Assembly (NCBI RefSeq): GCF_000820165.1
Contig: NZ_CDDD01000106.1
Span: 1-64,000 of the forward strand
Length of the DNA stretch: 64,000 nucleotides
Origin: Aeromonas taiwanensis
Lineage (GTDB): Bacteria > Pseudomonadota > Gammaproteobacteria > Enterobacterales > Aeromonadaceae
Direction of reading: 5' to 3'
Every line of letters starts with the position of its first letter. Positions within the stretch are counted from its first letter, which is position 1. The translations under genes and the position numbers were made by a program. Below the pieces are notes generated by a model. It was not told where the DNA came from, ran no database searches, and worked only from the letters and a program-made list of their open reading frames with translations. Below, in pieces: positions 10,821-20,410 of the stretch.

Positions 10821-11816
10821 ATGTCTGTAAAGCCTGAAAAAGTGTCTGAATTGTTCGATTTTCGTCGCAGTGCCCGAGCGGTGCTGGACATAGAAAAACA
10901 AGCCATTGATGGGCTCTACCAGTACCTTGACGAGGCCTTCGAACGGGCCTGCGAGATGGTGCTGCGCTGCGGTGGCAAGATAGTGGTCACCGGCATGGGC
11001 AAGTCGGGTCATATCGGCAACAAGATTGCCGCGACCCTGGCCAGCACGGGGACGCCCGCCTTCTTCCTGCACCCGGGCGAAGCCAGCCACGGGGATCTCG
11101 GCATGATCTCCGCGGGGGATCTCATCATCGCCATCTCCAACTCTGGCGAGAGCGACGAGATCCTTGCCCTGCTGCCGGTGCTCAAGCGCCGCGGCATCCC
11201 GCTCATCTGCATGACGGGCAACCCGGCTTCCACCATGGCGAAAGAGGCCAACGTGCACCTGTGCATCAAGGTGGAAAAAGAGGCCTGCCCGCTGGGGTTG
11301 GCACCGACCTCCAGTACCACGGCAACCCTGGTGATGGGGGATGCGCTGGCGGTGGCTCTGCTGGAAGCCCGCGGCTTCACCGCCGACGACTTCGCGCTCT
11401 CCCACCCCGGCGGCTCCCTGGGCAAACGGCTGTTGCTGCGGGTCGGCGACCTGATGCACGCTGGTGATCTGTTGCCCAAGGTGGGGATAGATGCCACCAT
11501 CAGCCAGGCGCTGCTGGAAGTGAGCCGCAAGGGGCTGGGGATGACGGCGGTGGTCGATGAACAGGGGCTGCTGGCCGGCCTGTTCACCGATGGCGACCTG
11601 CGGCGGATCCTGGATCTGCAGGTGGATATTCACCACACTCCCATCAGCCGCGTCATGACGGCCAACTGTGTTACCGTAGGGCCTGAAATGATGGCGGCCG
11701 AAGCCGTCAAACTGATGGAAACCAAAAAAATCAACGGGTTGCTGGTCGTGGATGGGGAGAAACGTCCGCTGGGCGCCTTCAACATGCACGATCTGCTGAA
11801 AGCCGGAGTAATTTGA
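10821..11816 (+). CDS. kdsD: D-arabinose 5-phosphate isomerase KdsD
   Basis: Converts D-ribulose 5-phosphate to D-arabinose 5-phosphate, the first step towards Kdo of lipopolysaccharide. The 331-residue protein has an N-terminal SIS sugar-isomerase domain (VVTGMGKSGHIGNKIAATLA near residue 55, SNSGESDEI near 110) and two C-terminal CBS domains (from about 205). It starts a long envelope operon; its stop overlaps the kdsC start by one base. Confidence 0.96.
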   Translation: MSVKPEKVSELFDFRRSARAVLDIEKQAIDGLYQYLDEAFERACEMVLRCGGKIVVTGMGKSGHIGNKIAATLASTGTPAFFLHPGEASHGDLGMISAGDLIIAISNSGESDEILALLPVLKRRGIPLICMTGNPASTMAKEANVHLCIKVEKEACPLGLAPTSSTTATLVMGDALAVALLEARGFTADDFALSHPGGSLGKRLLLRVGDLMHAGDLLPKVGIDATISQALLEVSRKGLGMTAVVDEQGLLAGLFTDGDLRRILDLQVDIHHTPISRVMTANCVTVGPEMMAAEAVKLMETKKINGLLVVDGEKRPLGAFNMHDLLKAGVI

Positions 11817-12370
11817 TGCAAGACGTACCGACCCTCTATGGTCCGGTGACGCGCAGCCAGTACGAGAAGGCGGCGCAGATCCGCCTGCTGGTGTGCGATG
11901 TGGATGGGGTGCTCTCCAATGGCTTCATCTATATGGGCAACAACGGCGAAGAGCTGAAGACCTTCTGCACCCGTGACGGGGCTGGGATGCGGGCCCTGCT
12001 CAATGCGGGCATCGAGATCGCCATCATCACGGGGCGCAGCTCCCGCATCGTCAGCGATCGCATGAAGAGCCTGGGGGTGCAACACCTGGTGCAGGGGGCG
12101 GATGAGAAGCTGCCCCATTTCGAGGCGTTGCTGACCACGCTGGGACTGGATGCATCGCAAGCCGCCTATATGGGGGATGACACCATCGATCTGCCGGTGA
12201 TGCAGGCTTGTGGCCTGGGTATCGCCGTGGCGGATGCCCATCCTCTGGTACGGGCGCGGGCTGACATGGTGACACGGCTGGGAGGCGGTGTCGGTGCGGT
12301 GCGCGAAGTGTGCGATCTCATCCTGCAGGCCCAGGGGGTGGGGGACTATCCACCCGAGGTGTCGCGATGA
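11816..12370 (+). CDS. kdsC: 3-deoxy-D-manno-octulosonate 8-phosphate phosphatase KdsC
   Basis: A 184-residue HAD-superfamily phosphatase that releases Kdo from Kdo-8-phosphate. The catalytic DVDGVL motif lies near residue 29, ITGRSS near 70 and the metal-binding MGDDTIDL near 120. ATG 11816 overlaps the kdsD TGA by one base (TGATG). It overlaps lptC by four bases at its 3' end. The length is typical of the tetrameric KdsC family. Confidence 0.96.
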   Translation: MQDVPTLYGPVTRSQYEKAAQIRLLVCDVDGVLSNGFIYMGNNGEELKTFCTRDGAGMRALLNAGIEIAIITGRSSRIVSDRMKSLGVQHLVQGADEKLPHFEALLTTLGLDASQAAYMGDDTIDLPVMQACGLGIAVADAHPLVRARADMVTRLGGGVGAVREVCDLILQAQGVGDYPPEVSR

Positions 12371-12927
12371 ACAAGCAGACGGTTTTGTTCGGCCTGCTGT
12401 TCCTGGTGGCGCTTGCCGCCTGGCAGTTGGGGGAGATAGAGCTGGCGCCCGAGCCGACGACCAAGGTAGAGAACTTCCAGCCGGACTTCACCGCCAAACA
12501 TCTGGTGACCACCCGCTTCAACGAACAGGGCAAGCGGACCGAGCGGCTGGAGTCGGATTATGCGGAGTATTATCAGGTCCTCGAGCAGTCCACCTTCGAC
12601 AAGCCTGTGGTTTACATGTTCGATGACAAGGGTGAGGCCGAGTGGAAGGTGACGGCCGAGACCGGGGTGCTCAACACAGACGACAATGTGATCCTGCGTG
12701 ACAAAGTGCATCTGGACGGCCTGTTGCCGGCTACTTTCATCTCCACGCTGGATACCCCTTATCTGGAGATGGACCTGGTGACGCAGGAGCTGAGAAGCAA
12801 CCAGCACATCAGCATCGTGGGCCAGGAATTCCAGACCGAGGGCGTTGGCCTGAAGGGTCACCTGGAACGTAAATATTTCGAGTTACTGGATAAAGGCCAT
12901 GCCACTTATTTCAATCAAAAACGTTAA
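12367..12927 (+). CDS. lptC: LptC, inner-membrane bitopic LPS export protein
   Basis: A 186-residue protein with one N-terminal membrane helix (about residues 5-22) and a periplasmic beta-jellyroll domain. It takes LPS from LptB2FG and passes it to LptA. The family features FTAKHLVTTRFNEQGKRTER and LESDYAEYY are present. ATG 12367 overlaps the kdsC stop (ATGA). The last 29 bases overlap the start of lptA, so the two are probably coupled. Confidence 0.94.
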   Translation: MNKQTVLFGLLFLVALAAWQLGEIELAPEPTTKVENFQPDFTAKHLVTTRFNEQGKRTERLESDYAEYYQVLEQSTFDKPVVYMFDDKGEAEWKVTAETGVLNTDDNVILRDKVHLDGLLPATFISTLDTPYLEMDLVTQELRSNQHISIVGQEFQTEGVGLKGHLERKYFELLDKGHATYFNQKR

Positions 12928-13432
12928 TCTGGCGCTCACTGCCCTGCTGCTGTGTGGCACCCTGAACGCCAAAGAGTCCGACTTCGCCGAGAAGGTCTAT
13001 GTGGATGCCGTCAGACAGGTAGCCGAGATGCAGGACAATCGCATCACCTTCAGCGAGGATGTGATCATCACCCAGGGCACCATCAAGATTAAGGCCGACA
13101 AGGTGGTGGTGATCCGCTCAGGCGAGAAGGGGGCTGAGGTCATGACGGCCTATGGCAACCCGGCCACCTTCTTCCAAGTGCTGGACAACGGCAAACCGGT
13201 CAATGCCCACGGCAACAGCATTCGCTACGAGCTCAAGAACCGGCTGGTGACCATCACCGGCAACGGCCAGCTGAAACAGGAAGACAGCCAGGTCACTGGC
13301 GATCTGATCCGCTATGACATCGTGAAACAGAAGATGATCGCCGAGAGCAAGGGACCCACCCAGCGCGTCAAGACGGTGTTCCTGCCGGATCAGGTAGAGA
13401 ACTTCGACAAGCCCGCCGACCAGAAGAAGTAG
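12899..13432 (+). CDS. lptA: LptA, periplasmic LPS transport bridge protein
   Basis: A 177-residue secreted protein of the OstA/LptA family. The N-terminal signal peptide (about residues 1-24, ending at LNA/K) is followed by a beta-jellyroll with ITFSEDVIITQGTIKIKADK and the later NAHGNSIRYELKNRLVTI. LptA polymerises into the periplasmic bridge that carries LPS to LptDE. The start lies inside the end of lptC; an internal start would lose the signal peptide. Confidence 0.94.
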   Translation: MPLISIKNVNLALTALLLCGTLNAKESDFAEKVYVDAVRQVAEMQDNRITFSEDVIITQGTIKIKADKVVVIRSGEKGAEVMTAYGNPATFFQVLDNGKPVNAHGNSIRYELKNRLVTITGNGQLKQEDSQVTGDLIRYDIVKQKMIAESKGPTQRVKTVFLPDQVENFDKPADQKK

Positions 13433-13444
13433 GAAACAGAAGCC

Positions 13445-14170
13445 ATGGCAGTGTTAAAAGCAACGGGGTTGCAGAAGAGCTACAAGCGCCGCATGGTGGT
13501 CAGCGATGTGAGCCTGGAGGTGGGTACGGGCCAGATCGTGGGCCTGCTCGGTCCTAACGGGGCGGGCAAGACCACCTCCTTCTACATGATCGTGGGTCTG
13601 GTGCAGCGGGATGCCGGTCTCATCACCATCGACGAGCAGGACATCAGCCTGCAGCCCATGCACATCCGGGCGCGCAATGGCATCGGCTACCTGCCACAGG
13701 AGGCCTCCATCTTCCGGCGCCTCTCGGTGTTCGACAACCTGATGGGGGTCATGCAGACCCGCAAGGGGTTGAGCCGGGAAGAGCGGGAGGATAAGGTCGA
13801 ACAGTTGCTGGAAGAGTTCAACATTACCCACATCCGCGATAGCCTGGGGCAGAGCCTGTCAGGAGGGGAGCGGCGCCGGGTGGAGATTGCCCGGGCGCTG
13901 GCGGCGGAGCCGCGATTCATCCTGCTGGATGAACCCTTTGCAGGCGTGGATCCTATTTCCGTCATTGATATCAAGAAGATCATCCAGCACCTGAAAGAAC
14001 GCGGGCTGGGTGTGCTGATCACCGACCACAACGTCAGAGAGACGCTGGACGTGTGCGAGAAGGCCTACATCGTCAGCCACGGCAAGATGATTGCCGAGGG
14101 TGCCCCGGCCGACATCCTTGCCGATGAACAGGTCAAGCGCGTCTATTTGGGCGATCAATTCAGTCTATAG
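13445..14170 (+). CDS. lptB: LptB, LPS export ABC ATPase
   Basis: A 241-residue ABC ATPase that powers LPS extraction with LptFG. Walker A is GPNGAGKTT, the Q-loop is near YLPQEAS, the signature is [14 protein letters not shown] and Walker B is [13 protein letters not shown], followed by ITDHNV. LptF and LptG are not nearby, as is usual in gammaproteobacteria. It lies 12 bases after lptA and 65 bases before rpoN. Confidence 0.97.
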   Translation: MAVLKATGLQKSYKRRMVVSDVSLEVGTGQIVGLLGPNGAGKTTSFYMIVGLVQRDAGLITIDEQDISLQPMHIRARNGIGYLPQEASIFRRLSVFDNLMGVMQTRKGLSREEREDKVEQLLEEFNITHIRDSLGQSLSGGERRRVEIARALAAEPRFILLDEPFAGVDPISVIDIKKIIQHLKERGLGVLITDHNVRETLDVCEKAYIVSHGKMIAEGAPADILADEQVKRVYLGDQFSL

Positions 14171-14235
14171 TAAGGGGGCACCCCTCATTTTTGTTAGGTG
14201 ACCGCCTCGCTGAACATAAGGATATCCCGACGTAG

Positions 14236-15675
14236 ATGAAGCCGACATTACAGTTGCGCCTCGGTCAGTCACTGACCATGACGCCACAATTACAACAAGC
14301 GATTCGTCTGCTCCAGCTCTCCACCCTGGAACTCCAGCAGGAAATTCAGCAAGCGCTCGATAACAACCCCTTGCTGGAGCAAGAGGAGAACGATGCGCAG
14401 GAAACCAGTGAGGCGGAGCCACACGATGCTAGTCAGCTCGACTCCAGCGACGCCATGGCACAGGACAAGATGCCGGACGAGCTCCCGGTCGACACCACCT
14501 GGGACGAAGTCTATTCGGCCGGTACGGCCCAGAGCGCAGGCCCGATCCACGACGGGGAGGAGAGCCTCTATCAGGGTGAAACCACCGAGAACCTGCAGGA
14601 CTACCTGCTGTGGCAGATGCGTCTCACCCCCTTCAGCGATGTGGACGCCGCCATCGCGCTTGCCATCATCGATGCCATCGATGAATCCGGCTATCTGACC
14701 GCTTCTCTCGAGGACATTCAGGCTGCAGTCAGCAGCGAAGAGGTAGAAGTTGAACTGGATGAGATCGAAGCGGTACTCAAGCGGGTGCAGCATTTCGATC
14801 CGGTCGGTATCGCCGCCCGCTCGGTGCAGGAGTGCCTGCTTATCCAGCTCGGCCAGTATTCGCCCGAGTTGCCCTGGCTCAACGAGGCCAGGGAGGTGAT
14901 CCGCGAGCACATGGACTTGCTTGGCAATCGCGACTATCGCACCCTGGCACGCAAGACCCGGCTCAAGGAGAGCGACCTCAAGGAGGTGCTGGATCTCATC
15001 CAGCAGCTGGAGCCCAGGCCCGGCAACGGCATCATCCAGAGCGAATCCCAATACGTGATTCCGGATGTGTCCGTGGTCAAGAAGGGCAGCAAGTGGGTGG
15101 TGGAGCTCAACCCGGATTCGGCGCCGCGCATTCGTGTCAACGAGGCCTATGCGGCCATGGCACGCAATGCCCGCAGCAGCACGGATACCCAGTTCATCCG
15201 CTCCCACCTGCAGGAGGCCAAATGGTTCATCAAGAGTCTGGAGAGTCGCAACGACACCCTGCTCAAGGTGGCCAGTTGTATCGTCGAGCAGCAGCAGGGC
15301 TTCTTCGAGTATGGTGAAGAGGCGATGAAACCCATGGTGCTCAACGACATCGCCGAGGCGGTGGAGATGCATGAGTCGACCATCTCGCGGGTCACGACCC
15401 AGAAGTACATGCACACGCCTCGCGGCATTTTTGAACTGAAGTTTTTTTTCTCCAGTCACGTCAATACGGAGGGAGGAGGAGAGTGCTCATCGACCGCTAT
15501 TCGCGCCCTGATCAAGAAGCTGGTGACGGCGGAGAACCCCGCCAAGCCGCTTAGTGATAGCAAGATCGCGGATTTGCTGGCCGAACAGGGTATTATGGTG
15601 GCGAGACGCACGATCGCAAAGTACCGTGAATCCTTGTTGATCCCGCCATCCAATCAGCGCAAACGCCTGGTTTAG
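14236..15675 (+). CDS. rpoN: RNA polymerase sigma-54 factor RpoN
   Basis: A 479-residue sigma54. The N-terminal glutamine-rich activator region begins [20 protein letters not shown], an acidic linker follows (about 55-110), then the core-binding and HTH regions. The C-terminal RpoN box [12 protein letters not shown] recognises the -24 element. It is needed by LafK-type activators, so it is functionally tied to the lateral flagellar genes in this window. The rpoN-hpf-ptsN-rapZ-npr order is the classic enterobacterial arrangement. Confidence 0.98.
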   Translation: MKPTLQLRLGQSLTMTPQLQQAIRLLQLSTLELQQEIQQALDNNPLLEQEENDAQETSEAEPHDASQLDSSDAMAQDKMPDELPVDTTWDEVYSAGTAQSAGPIHDGEESLYQGETTENLQDYLLWQMRLTPFSDVDAAIALAIIDAIDESGYLTASLEDIQAAVSSEEVEVELDEIEAVLKRVQHFDPVGIAARSVQECLLIQLGQYSPELPWLNEAREVIREHMDLLGNRDYRTLARKTRLKESDLKEVLDLIQQLEPRPGNGIIQSESQYVIPDVSVVKKGSKWVVELNPDSAPRIRVNEAYAAMARNARSSTDTQFIRSHLQEAKWFIKSLESRNDTLLKVASCIVEQQQGFFEYGEEAMKPMVLNDIAEAVEMHESTISRVTTQKYMHTPRGIFELKFFFSSHVNTEGGGECSSTAIRALIKKLVTAENPAKPLSDSKIADLLAEQGIMVARRTIAKYRESLLIPPSNQRKRLV

Positions 15676-15695
15676 GCAAACAAAAGGAAGACGTT

Positions 15696-15983
15696 ATGCA
15701 AATTAACCTGACCGGACACCATGTCGAGATTACCGAAGCTCTGCGTGATTATGTGAACAACAAATTTGCCAAACTCGAGCGTCACTTTGACCATATCAAC
15801 AACGTGCATGTGGTGTTGAGCGTCGAAAAACTGAACCAGATCGCCGAAGCCAAGCTGCACGTCAGCGGGGGTGAGGTGTTCGCCAATTCGCAGCATGCCG
15901 ACATGTATGCGGCGATTGATACCCTGCTGGATAAACTGGATCGGCAGATCATCAAGCACAAAGATAAGTTAAATCAAAAATAA
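15696..15983 (+). CDS. hpf: Ribosome hibernation promoting factor HPF
   Basis: A 95-residue short-form HPF (YhbH) that binds the decoding region of 30S and promotes 100S ribosome dimers in stationary phase. The sequence begins MQINLTGHHVEITEALRDYV and has the S30AE-domain pattern with NKFAKLERHFDHI. It lacks the long C-terminal extension, as expected in gammaproteobacteria. It lies between rpoN and ptsN. Confidence 0.95.
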   Translation: MQINLTGHHVEITEALRDYVNNKFAKLERHFDHINNVHVVLSVEKLNQIAEAKLHVSGGEVFANSQHADMYAAIDTLLDKLDRQIIKHKDKLNQK

Positions 15984-15985
15984 CT

Positions 15986-16432
15986 ATGCAACTTGAACAC
16001 ATACTGAGTCGGGACTGCACCAAGAGTGCGGTCCCTTGTACCAGCAAGAAACGCGCGCTCGAGATCATCAGTGAACTGGCCGCAGAGCGCCTCGGCGCCT
16101 CCCGCCAGGTCCTGTTTGAAAGCCTGCTGGCGCGGGAAAAGATGGGCAGTACCGGTATCGGTGCCGGTATTGCCATTCCCCACGGCCGGATCGACGACGC
16201 ATTTGCGCCGACCGCCGTGTTGATGACCTTCTCCGAACCCATTCCTTTCGATTCGATCGACAATCAACCGGTTGACCTGCTCTTTGCATTGCTGGTGCCG
16301 GAAAGCGAGTGCAAGCAGCATCTCAAGACTCTTTCCCTGATGGCATCCAAGCTGGGTGACAAGGCCGTCTGCCGCCAATTGCGCCAGGCGACCAGCGACG
16401 AAGAACTCTATCAGATCATGACGTCGGCCTGA
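15986..16432 (+). CDS. ptsN: Nitrogen-PTS EIIA component PtsN
   Basis: A 148-residue EIIA-Ntr protein. The phosphorylated His lies in AIPHGRIDD (about residue 69). In enterobacteria it regulates potassium transport, KdpD and other targets and accepts phosphate from NPr. It begins two bases after the hpf stop. The domain is EIIA-fructose/mannitol-like, as usual. Its phosphodonor NPr is encoded two genes downstream. Confidence 0.96.
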   Translation: MQLEHILSRDCTKSAVPCTSKKRALEIISELAAERLGASRQVLFESLLAREKMGSTGIGAGIAIPHGRIDDAFAPTAVLMTFSEPIPFDSIDNQPVDLLFALLVPESECKQHLKTLSLMASKLGDKAVCRQLRQATSDEELYQIMTSA

Positions 16433-16472
16433 GGCCGGGTCTGACACAGCCACGTTGGCGTGAGGGGACAAG

Positions 16473-17339
16473 ATGCAGTTAATAGTGGTAAGCGGCCGTT
16501 CGGGCTCCGGTAAGACGGTAGCCCTGAGGGTGCTGGAGGATCTGGGGTACTACTGCGTAGACAACCTGCCGGTCAACCTGCTGCCTCAGCTGATCGTGTC
16601 GGTGGAGAGCCAGTATGACAAGCTGGCGGTCAGCATCGACGTGCGCAACCTGCCCGCCCAGACAGACAGGCTGGAGAGCCTGCTGAGCCAGGTCCGCAAC
16701 GAGGGGCGGGTGGAGTTTTCGAGTTTCTTCTTCGATGCGGACAACACGACCCTGCTCAAGCGCTACGGCGAGAGCCGCCGTCTGCATCCCCTGTCACGGA
16801 ACAAGCTGTCCCTGGACGAGGCGATCCGGGAAGAGACCCACCTGCTGGCGCCCCTCTCCTCGACCGCCGACCTGCGCATCGACACCACCAACCTCAGCAT
16901 TCACGACCTCAGCGAGCTCATCAAGACCCGGGTGCTCGGCAAGAAGGAAAACGAGCTGGTGCTGGTGTTCGAGTCGTTCGGCTTCAAGTACGGCATCCCC
17001 AAGGATGCGGACTTCGTGTTCGATGCCCGCTTCCTGCCCAATCCCCACTGGATCCCGGAGCTCAAGCCCTTCACCGGCCAGGACGAGCCTGTGGCCAACT
17101 ACCTCTCGAGCCAGCCGGATGTCATGTTGTTCATCCAGCAGATCGAGAACATGCTGGCGACCTGGCTGCCCCACCTGGAGCGCAACAACCGCAGCTATGT
17201 GACGGTCGGGATCGGCTGCACCGGCGGGCAGCACAGATCGGTGTTCATCGCCGAGCGGCTGGCCAGTGCATTCCGGCTGCTTGGCAAGAACGTGCAGATC
17301 CGCCACCGGACGCTGGACAAGCGGTCCACTCAGGCCTGA
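16473..17339 (+). CDS. rapZ: RNase adapter protein RapZ
   Basis: A 288-residue P-loop protein (YvcJ/RapZ family). It delivers the small RNA GlmZ to RNase E and so tunes glucosamine-6-phosphate synthesis. Walker A is [12 protein letters not shown] at residues 6-15; a Walker B-like region sits mid-protein. The C-terminal RNA-binding domain has [18 protein letters not shown]. The position between ptsN and npr is conserved in enterobacteria. Confidence 0.96.
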   Translation: MQLIVVSGRSGSGKTVALRVLEDLGYYCVDNLPVNLLPQLIVSVESQYDKLAVSIDVRNLPAQTDRLESLLSQVRNEGRVEFSSFFFDADNTTLLKRYGESRRLHPLSRNKLSLDEAIREETHLLAPLSSTADLRIDTTNLSIHDLSELIKTRVLGKKENELVLVFESFGFKYGIPKDADFVFDARFLPNPHWIPELKPFTGQDEPVANYLSSQPDVMLFIQQIENMLATWLPHLERNNRSYVTVGIGCTGGQHRSVFIAERLASAFRLLGKNVQIRHRTLDKRSTQA

Positions 17340-17358
17340 CAGACCACAGGATGCTCAG

Positions 17359-17631
17359 ATGACAGTTTCCGCCTCGGTAGAAGTCAAAAACAAGCTAGGC
17401 ATCCACGCCAGACCGGCCATGATGCTGTTCGAGCTGGTGCAGGGATTCGATGCCCACGTGCTGCTGCGCAACGAGGAAGGGGTCGAGGCCGACGCGGACA
17501 GCGTGATCGGCCTGCTGATGCTGGATTCCGCCCAGGGCAAGCAGGTGGAAGTCCAGGTGGAGGGCCCCGAAGAGGTGGAGGCACTGGCCGCGGTGGTGGC
17601 GCTGTTTACCTCGGGTTTCAACGAGGAGTAA
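17359..17631 (+). CDS. ptsO: Nitrogen-PTS phosphocarrier protein NPr
   Basis: A 90-residue HPr-like protein. The active-site histidine is H16 in LGIHARPA; the region around residue 46-52 resembles the HPr second helix. It relays phosphate from EI-Ntr to PtsN. ATG 17359 is chosen by homology; the open frame extends upstream into rapZ. It ends the rpoN operon; a strong terminator lies about 64 bases downstream, inside the convergent gene. Confidence 0.94.
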   Translation: MTVSASVEVKNKLGIHARPAMMLFELVQGFDAHVLLRNEEGVEADADSVIGLLMLDSAQGKQVEVQVEGPEEVEALAAVVALFTSGFNEE

Positions 17632-17647
17632 GCGGCCCCGACTCGCC

Positions 17648-19552
17648 TCAGGAGGCGCAGCGCGCCAGCGCCTTGAAGGCGGCAAAGTCCCGACAAGCCA
17701 GCAGGTTCCTGCTGGCTTTTTCGTTCATCAGTGCCAGAAACAGGTCGTAGAGCCCCATCGCCTCCTCATAGTCGGCCTTGGCGATGGCCAGCACGAAGAT
17801 GAGGGTGGCGGTCTCGCCATTGCCCCAGTCGATCCCCTGGGGGGCCAGCACGGTATAGACCAGGGTGCGGCGCGCCAGCAGACCGAGGGAGTGAGGTAGG
17901 GCGATCCCTTCCCCCAGCATGGTGGAGACGATGCGTTCCCGTTCGTGCAGGGATCCCCGAAAGCCGCTCTCCACCAGGTCCTCGCGCTCCAGCTGGGAGC
18001 AGATGCGGGCAAACAGCTCGTCCTGGCTGATCGGTTCCCTCACCACCATGAAGTGCTCGGCATCGAAATACTTGTCGAGCAGATAGGGGCGGGTGCGATC
18101 GATGAGCACCAGCTTGCCGAGCTGCTCCAGCTGATACTGGGTCGGGAAGGGGGCTACCTGCACCACGGGTACGTTCTTCTCGCTCACTTTGACGGTGCTG
18201 ACGACAAAGTCCTGCTCGACCCGCGCCAGCCCTTCATAATCCCGTACCGACTCCAGCGTCATCAGCTGAAGTTGGGGATACTCCCGCCGGATGCGCGCCT
18301 CCAGCACCCGGAAGGTGGCATTGCCCGCGTCGCACAGCAGCAGCGCCTGGGGGCGCCGGGCGTAACCGATGTCGTAGTGGCGCTCAAGCCCGACCCCGAT
18401 GTGGATCACCAGGTAGCCGATTTCATGGTGGGTCAGCCGGTACGGGGTCTGCCTGATCCACTCCGAGATGGCGGCCAGGGTGATGTCGTAGGCAAGGGGG
18501 TAATACTGCTTGATGTGGTCCGCCAGCGGGTTGTGGCTGCCGATCTGGTACTTGACCCGCAGCAGCATGGCGCTGATATGGGTCTGCAGATCGGCCCGCA
18601 GCTGAGGATCGCCGCGAAGGTCATAGGGGTAGTGCTGGTGGATGTAGGTCAGCAGATGCTCCGTCAGCTGCTTGCTCTCGGCGGCCATGGTCGGGCCGAG
18701 CTGGGGGGTGTCGGCTGTGAGACGGGCCTGGATCTGGATGGAGAGGCAGGCGATCTCCTCCTCCCCCGGTGGCGTCAGGGTGGGCAGGGCGGCATAGATA
18801 TCGCGGGCCACTGCCGCCAGGGGCGGGGTGATGTCGTCGCTGGCAAACTGGATCAGTTCATGGCCGGAGGCTTGCCGAAGTAGGGCGACGGCGCAGTAGA
18901 CGGTGACTTGCTGCAGGCTCTCGTCGGCGAGGCGTAGCTGATGTCGGCCGAGCTGTTCGTGAATGTGATTGCCCACTACCTCCAGCGTCTTGCTGGGGCA
19001 GAGGGTAGGCAGCAGGCTCTGGAGCGGATGCTGTTGCAACAGTTCCTGACAGAGCAGCTGTGTGAGGCAGGCGCGGATCGCCGTCTCGTTTCCCTGAATG
19101 CGCATCCCGAGCCTCGGCTTGCTGTCGATGGCGAGCCCGAAGTGAGCGAGCCGCTCCCGCACCTCCGCCATGTCTCCCTGCAGTGCCGCCCGGCTCAGGT
19201 ACCAGGTGTCCGCCAACTCGTCGAGCTTGATCCCCTGTTCCGCCGTCAGCAGCAGGATCTGCAGGTGCAGCACCCGCTCGCGGCTGGTGCGGGGCAGGGC
19301 GCTCTCCTGCCCCTGTGCCGCCAGCAAGGCGTCGAACAGCCCCTGATTGTAGATCTTGAGCTGGTAGCCGCTGCCACGCTGGTGGATCAGATGGGCGCCC
19401 TGGGTGGTGATGAGCTCGTTCAGGGTCGCCACGTCGGTGCGCACGGTGCGGGTGGAGACATTGAGGCGGCGGGCCAGCTCCTCCTGAGGCAAGGGCTCGG
19501 CGTGGAGCTGGGCCAGCAGTTGGTGGAGCCTGGGGTGGGGCAGCTTGATCAT
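17648..19552 (-). CDS. HTH-PRD-EIIB-EIIA transcriptional regulator (MtlR/LicR type)
   Basis: A 634-residue multidomain regulator, probably of the adjacent catabolic operon. Order: DeoR/Mga-like HTH (EELARRLNVSTRTVRTDV, about residues 25-42), two PRD domains (about 180-395, with IGYLVIHIG in the second), an EIIB-Gat-like module with Cys407 in LLLCDAGNATF, and an EIIA-Mtl-like module with His554 in GIALPHSLG. Its DNA-binding HTH, not an RNA-binding CAT domain, means it should act as a promoter activator, although such proteins are often named BglG-family antiterminators. ATG 19552 has AGGAG 13 bases upstream; a GTG at 19579 is an alternative. Ligand unknown. Confidence 0.85.
   Translation of the reverse strand: MIKLPHPRLHQLLAQLHAEPLPQEELARRLNVSTRTVRTDVATLNELITTQGAHLIHQRGSGYQLKIYNQGLFDALLAAQGQESALPRTSRERVLHLQILLLTAEQGIKLDELADTWYLSRAALQGDMAEVRERLAHFGLAIDSKPRLGMRIQGNETAIRACLTQLLCQELLQQHPLQSLLPTLCPSKTLEVVGNHIHEQLGRHQLRLADESLQQVTVYCAVALLRQASGHELIQFASDDITPPLAAVARDIYAALPTLTPPGEEEIACLSIQIQARLTADTPQLGPTMAAESKQLTEHLLTYIHQHYPYDLRGDPQLRADLQTHISAMLLRVKYQIGSHNPLADHIKQYYPLAYDITLAAISEWIRQTPYRLTHHEIGYLVIHIGVGLERHYDIGYARRPQALLLCDAGNATFRVLEARIRREYPQLQLMTLESVRDYEGLARVEQDFVVSTVKVSEKNVPVVQVAPFPTQYQLEQLGKLVLIDRTRPYLLDKYFDAEHFMVVREPISQDELFARICSQLEREDLVESGFRGSLHERERIVSTMLGEGIALPHSLGLLARRTLVYTVLAPQGIDWGNGETATLIFVLAIAKADYEEAMGLYDLFLALMNEKASRNLLACRDFAAFKALARCAS
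17695..17721 (+). terminator. Terminator of the rpoN-npr operon located inside the convergent regulator gene
   Basis: AAGCCAGCAGG and CCTGCTGGCTTTTT form a near-perfect stem with a TT (or GTTC) loop and a T-run on the plus strand. It lies within the 3' coding end of the minus-strand regulator (17648-19552). Confidence 0.7.
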
Positions 19553-19614
19553 GGGGGAAAGGGGACTCCTGTCGCGCACTGTGGGTCGATGTTAACAAGG
19601 GGGTCAATGACAAG

Positions 19615-19650
19615 CCAGGCACCGGCCAGTGATCTGACCGGTGCCCCTGG
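19615..19650. repeat. Large hairpin between the aldolase and regulator genes
   Basis: CCAGGCACCGG and CCGGTGCCCCTGG form a long stem around a 12-base loop just after the aldolase stop. There is no T-run on either side, so it may stabilise or attenuate the mRNA between operon and regulator rather than terminate it. Confidence 0.5.
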
Positions 19651-19653
19651 CTA

Positions 19654-20394
19654 TCAGGCCAGCAGCCCCTTCACCATGGTGAGCAGGGTGCGCACGTCCT
19701 CGGGCCGGGTCTGACCGCTTGCGCTATCGATGATGGAGCTGTAGACGTGAGGGATCACCTTCTCGACCCCGGCATCCAGCGCGATCCGCACTATTTCCTC
19801 GAAGTTGTCCAGATCGATGCCGCCGGTGGGTTCCAGCCAGAAGCCGTGGCGGGCGCAGGCCTCGGCCACAGCCTGATACTCGGCGCGGCAGGCCAGCCCG
19901 CCCATGGGGAAGAACTTGACCGAGTTGCCGCCCATGTCCTTGAGCAGGGCGATGGCGGTATCGATGGGGACAATCCCGTCCGGCTGCCCGGCGCTGAGCG
20001 GGCCGGTGGAGATCTTCACCATGCCCGGCGTGCCGGTGGGAGAGATCAAGCCGTTCACCAGGGTGGCAGACTGGCCGAGCAGTGCCCGGCTGGCGCCGAC
20101 CCCGGTGAACACCTGGTTGACGTGCTGGGGCTGCAGCTGGCGAGCCAGCTCGGCCACCATGGCGGACTGGCGCGGATCGCCAGCTCCCAGCCCGATGGAG
20201 AGGGCGTTGTCGATGAGCGCCGCGTACTCCTTCATGTCGGCGACGGCGGCAGGGACATCCGGGTAGTTCTTGGAGAGCACGCCGACCAGCACGTGGCCCT
20301 CGGCGGCTTCATAAATCTCGACGGCATTCTCTCTGGAACCGGCCAGCACGTTGAGGCAGACCCGATCGCGGTAGTAATTGGGCGTAAGAGACAT
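19654..20394 (-). CDS. dgaF: KDPG-type aldolase, DgaF-like
   Basis: A 246-residue class I aldolase of the KDGP family. The expected reaction is cleavage of 2-keto-3-deoxygluconate 6-phosphate to pyruvate and glyceraldehyde 3-phosphate. The Schiff-base lysine is K160 in GGNSVKFFPMGG. Length and motif match DgaF of the Salmonella D-glucosaminate operon. The symbol marks family membership; the substrate here is not proven. It follows the ammonia-lyase gene and is preceded by a truncated copy of its own start. RBS AGGAG is clear. Confidence 0.85.
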   Translation of the reverse strand: MSLTPNYYRDRVCLNVLAGSRENAVEIYEAAEGHVLVGVLSKNYPDVPAAVADMKEYAALIDNALSIGLGAGDPRQSAMVAELARQLQPQHVNQVFTGVGASRALLGQSATLVNGLISPTGTPGMVKISTGPLSAGQPDGIVPIDTAIALLKDMGGNSVKFFPMGGLACRAEYQAVAEACARHGFWLEPTGGIDLDNFEEIVRIALDAGVEKVIPHVYSSIIDSASGQTRPEDVRTLLTMVKGLLA

Positions 20395-20410
20395 AAGGAG
20401 TTCTCCTGGA

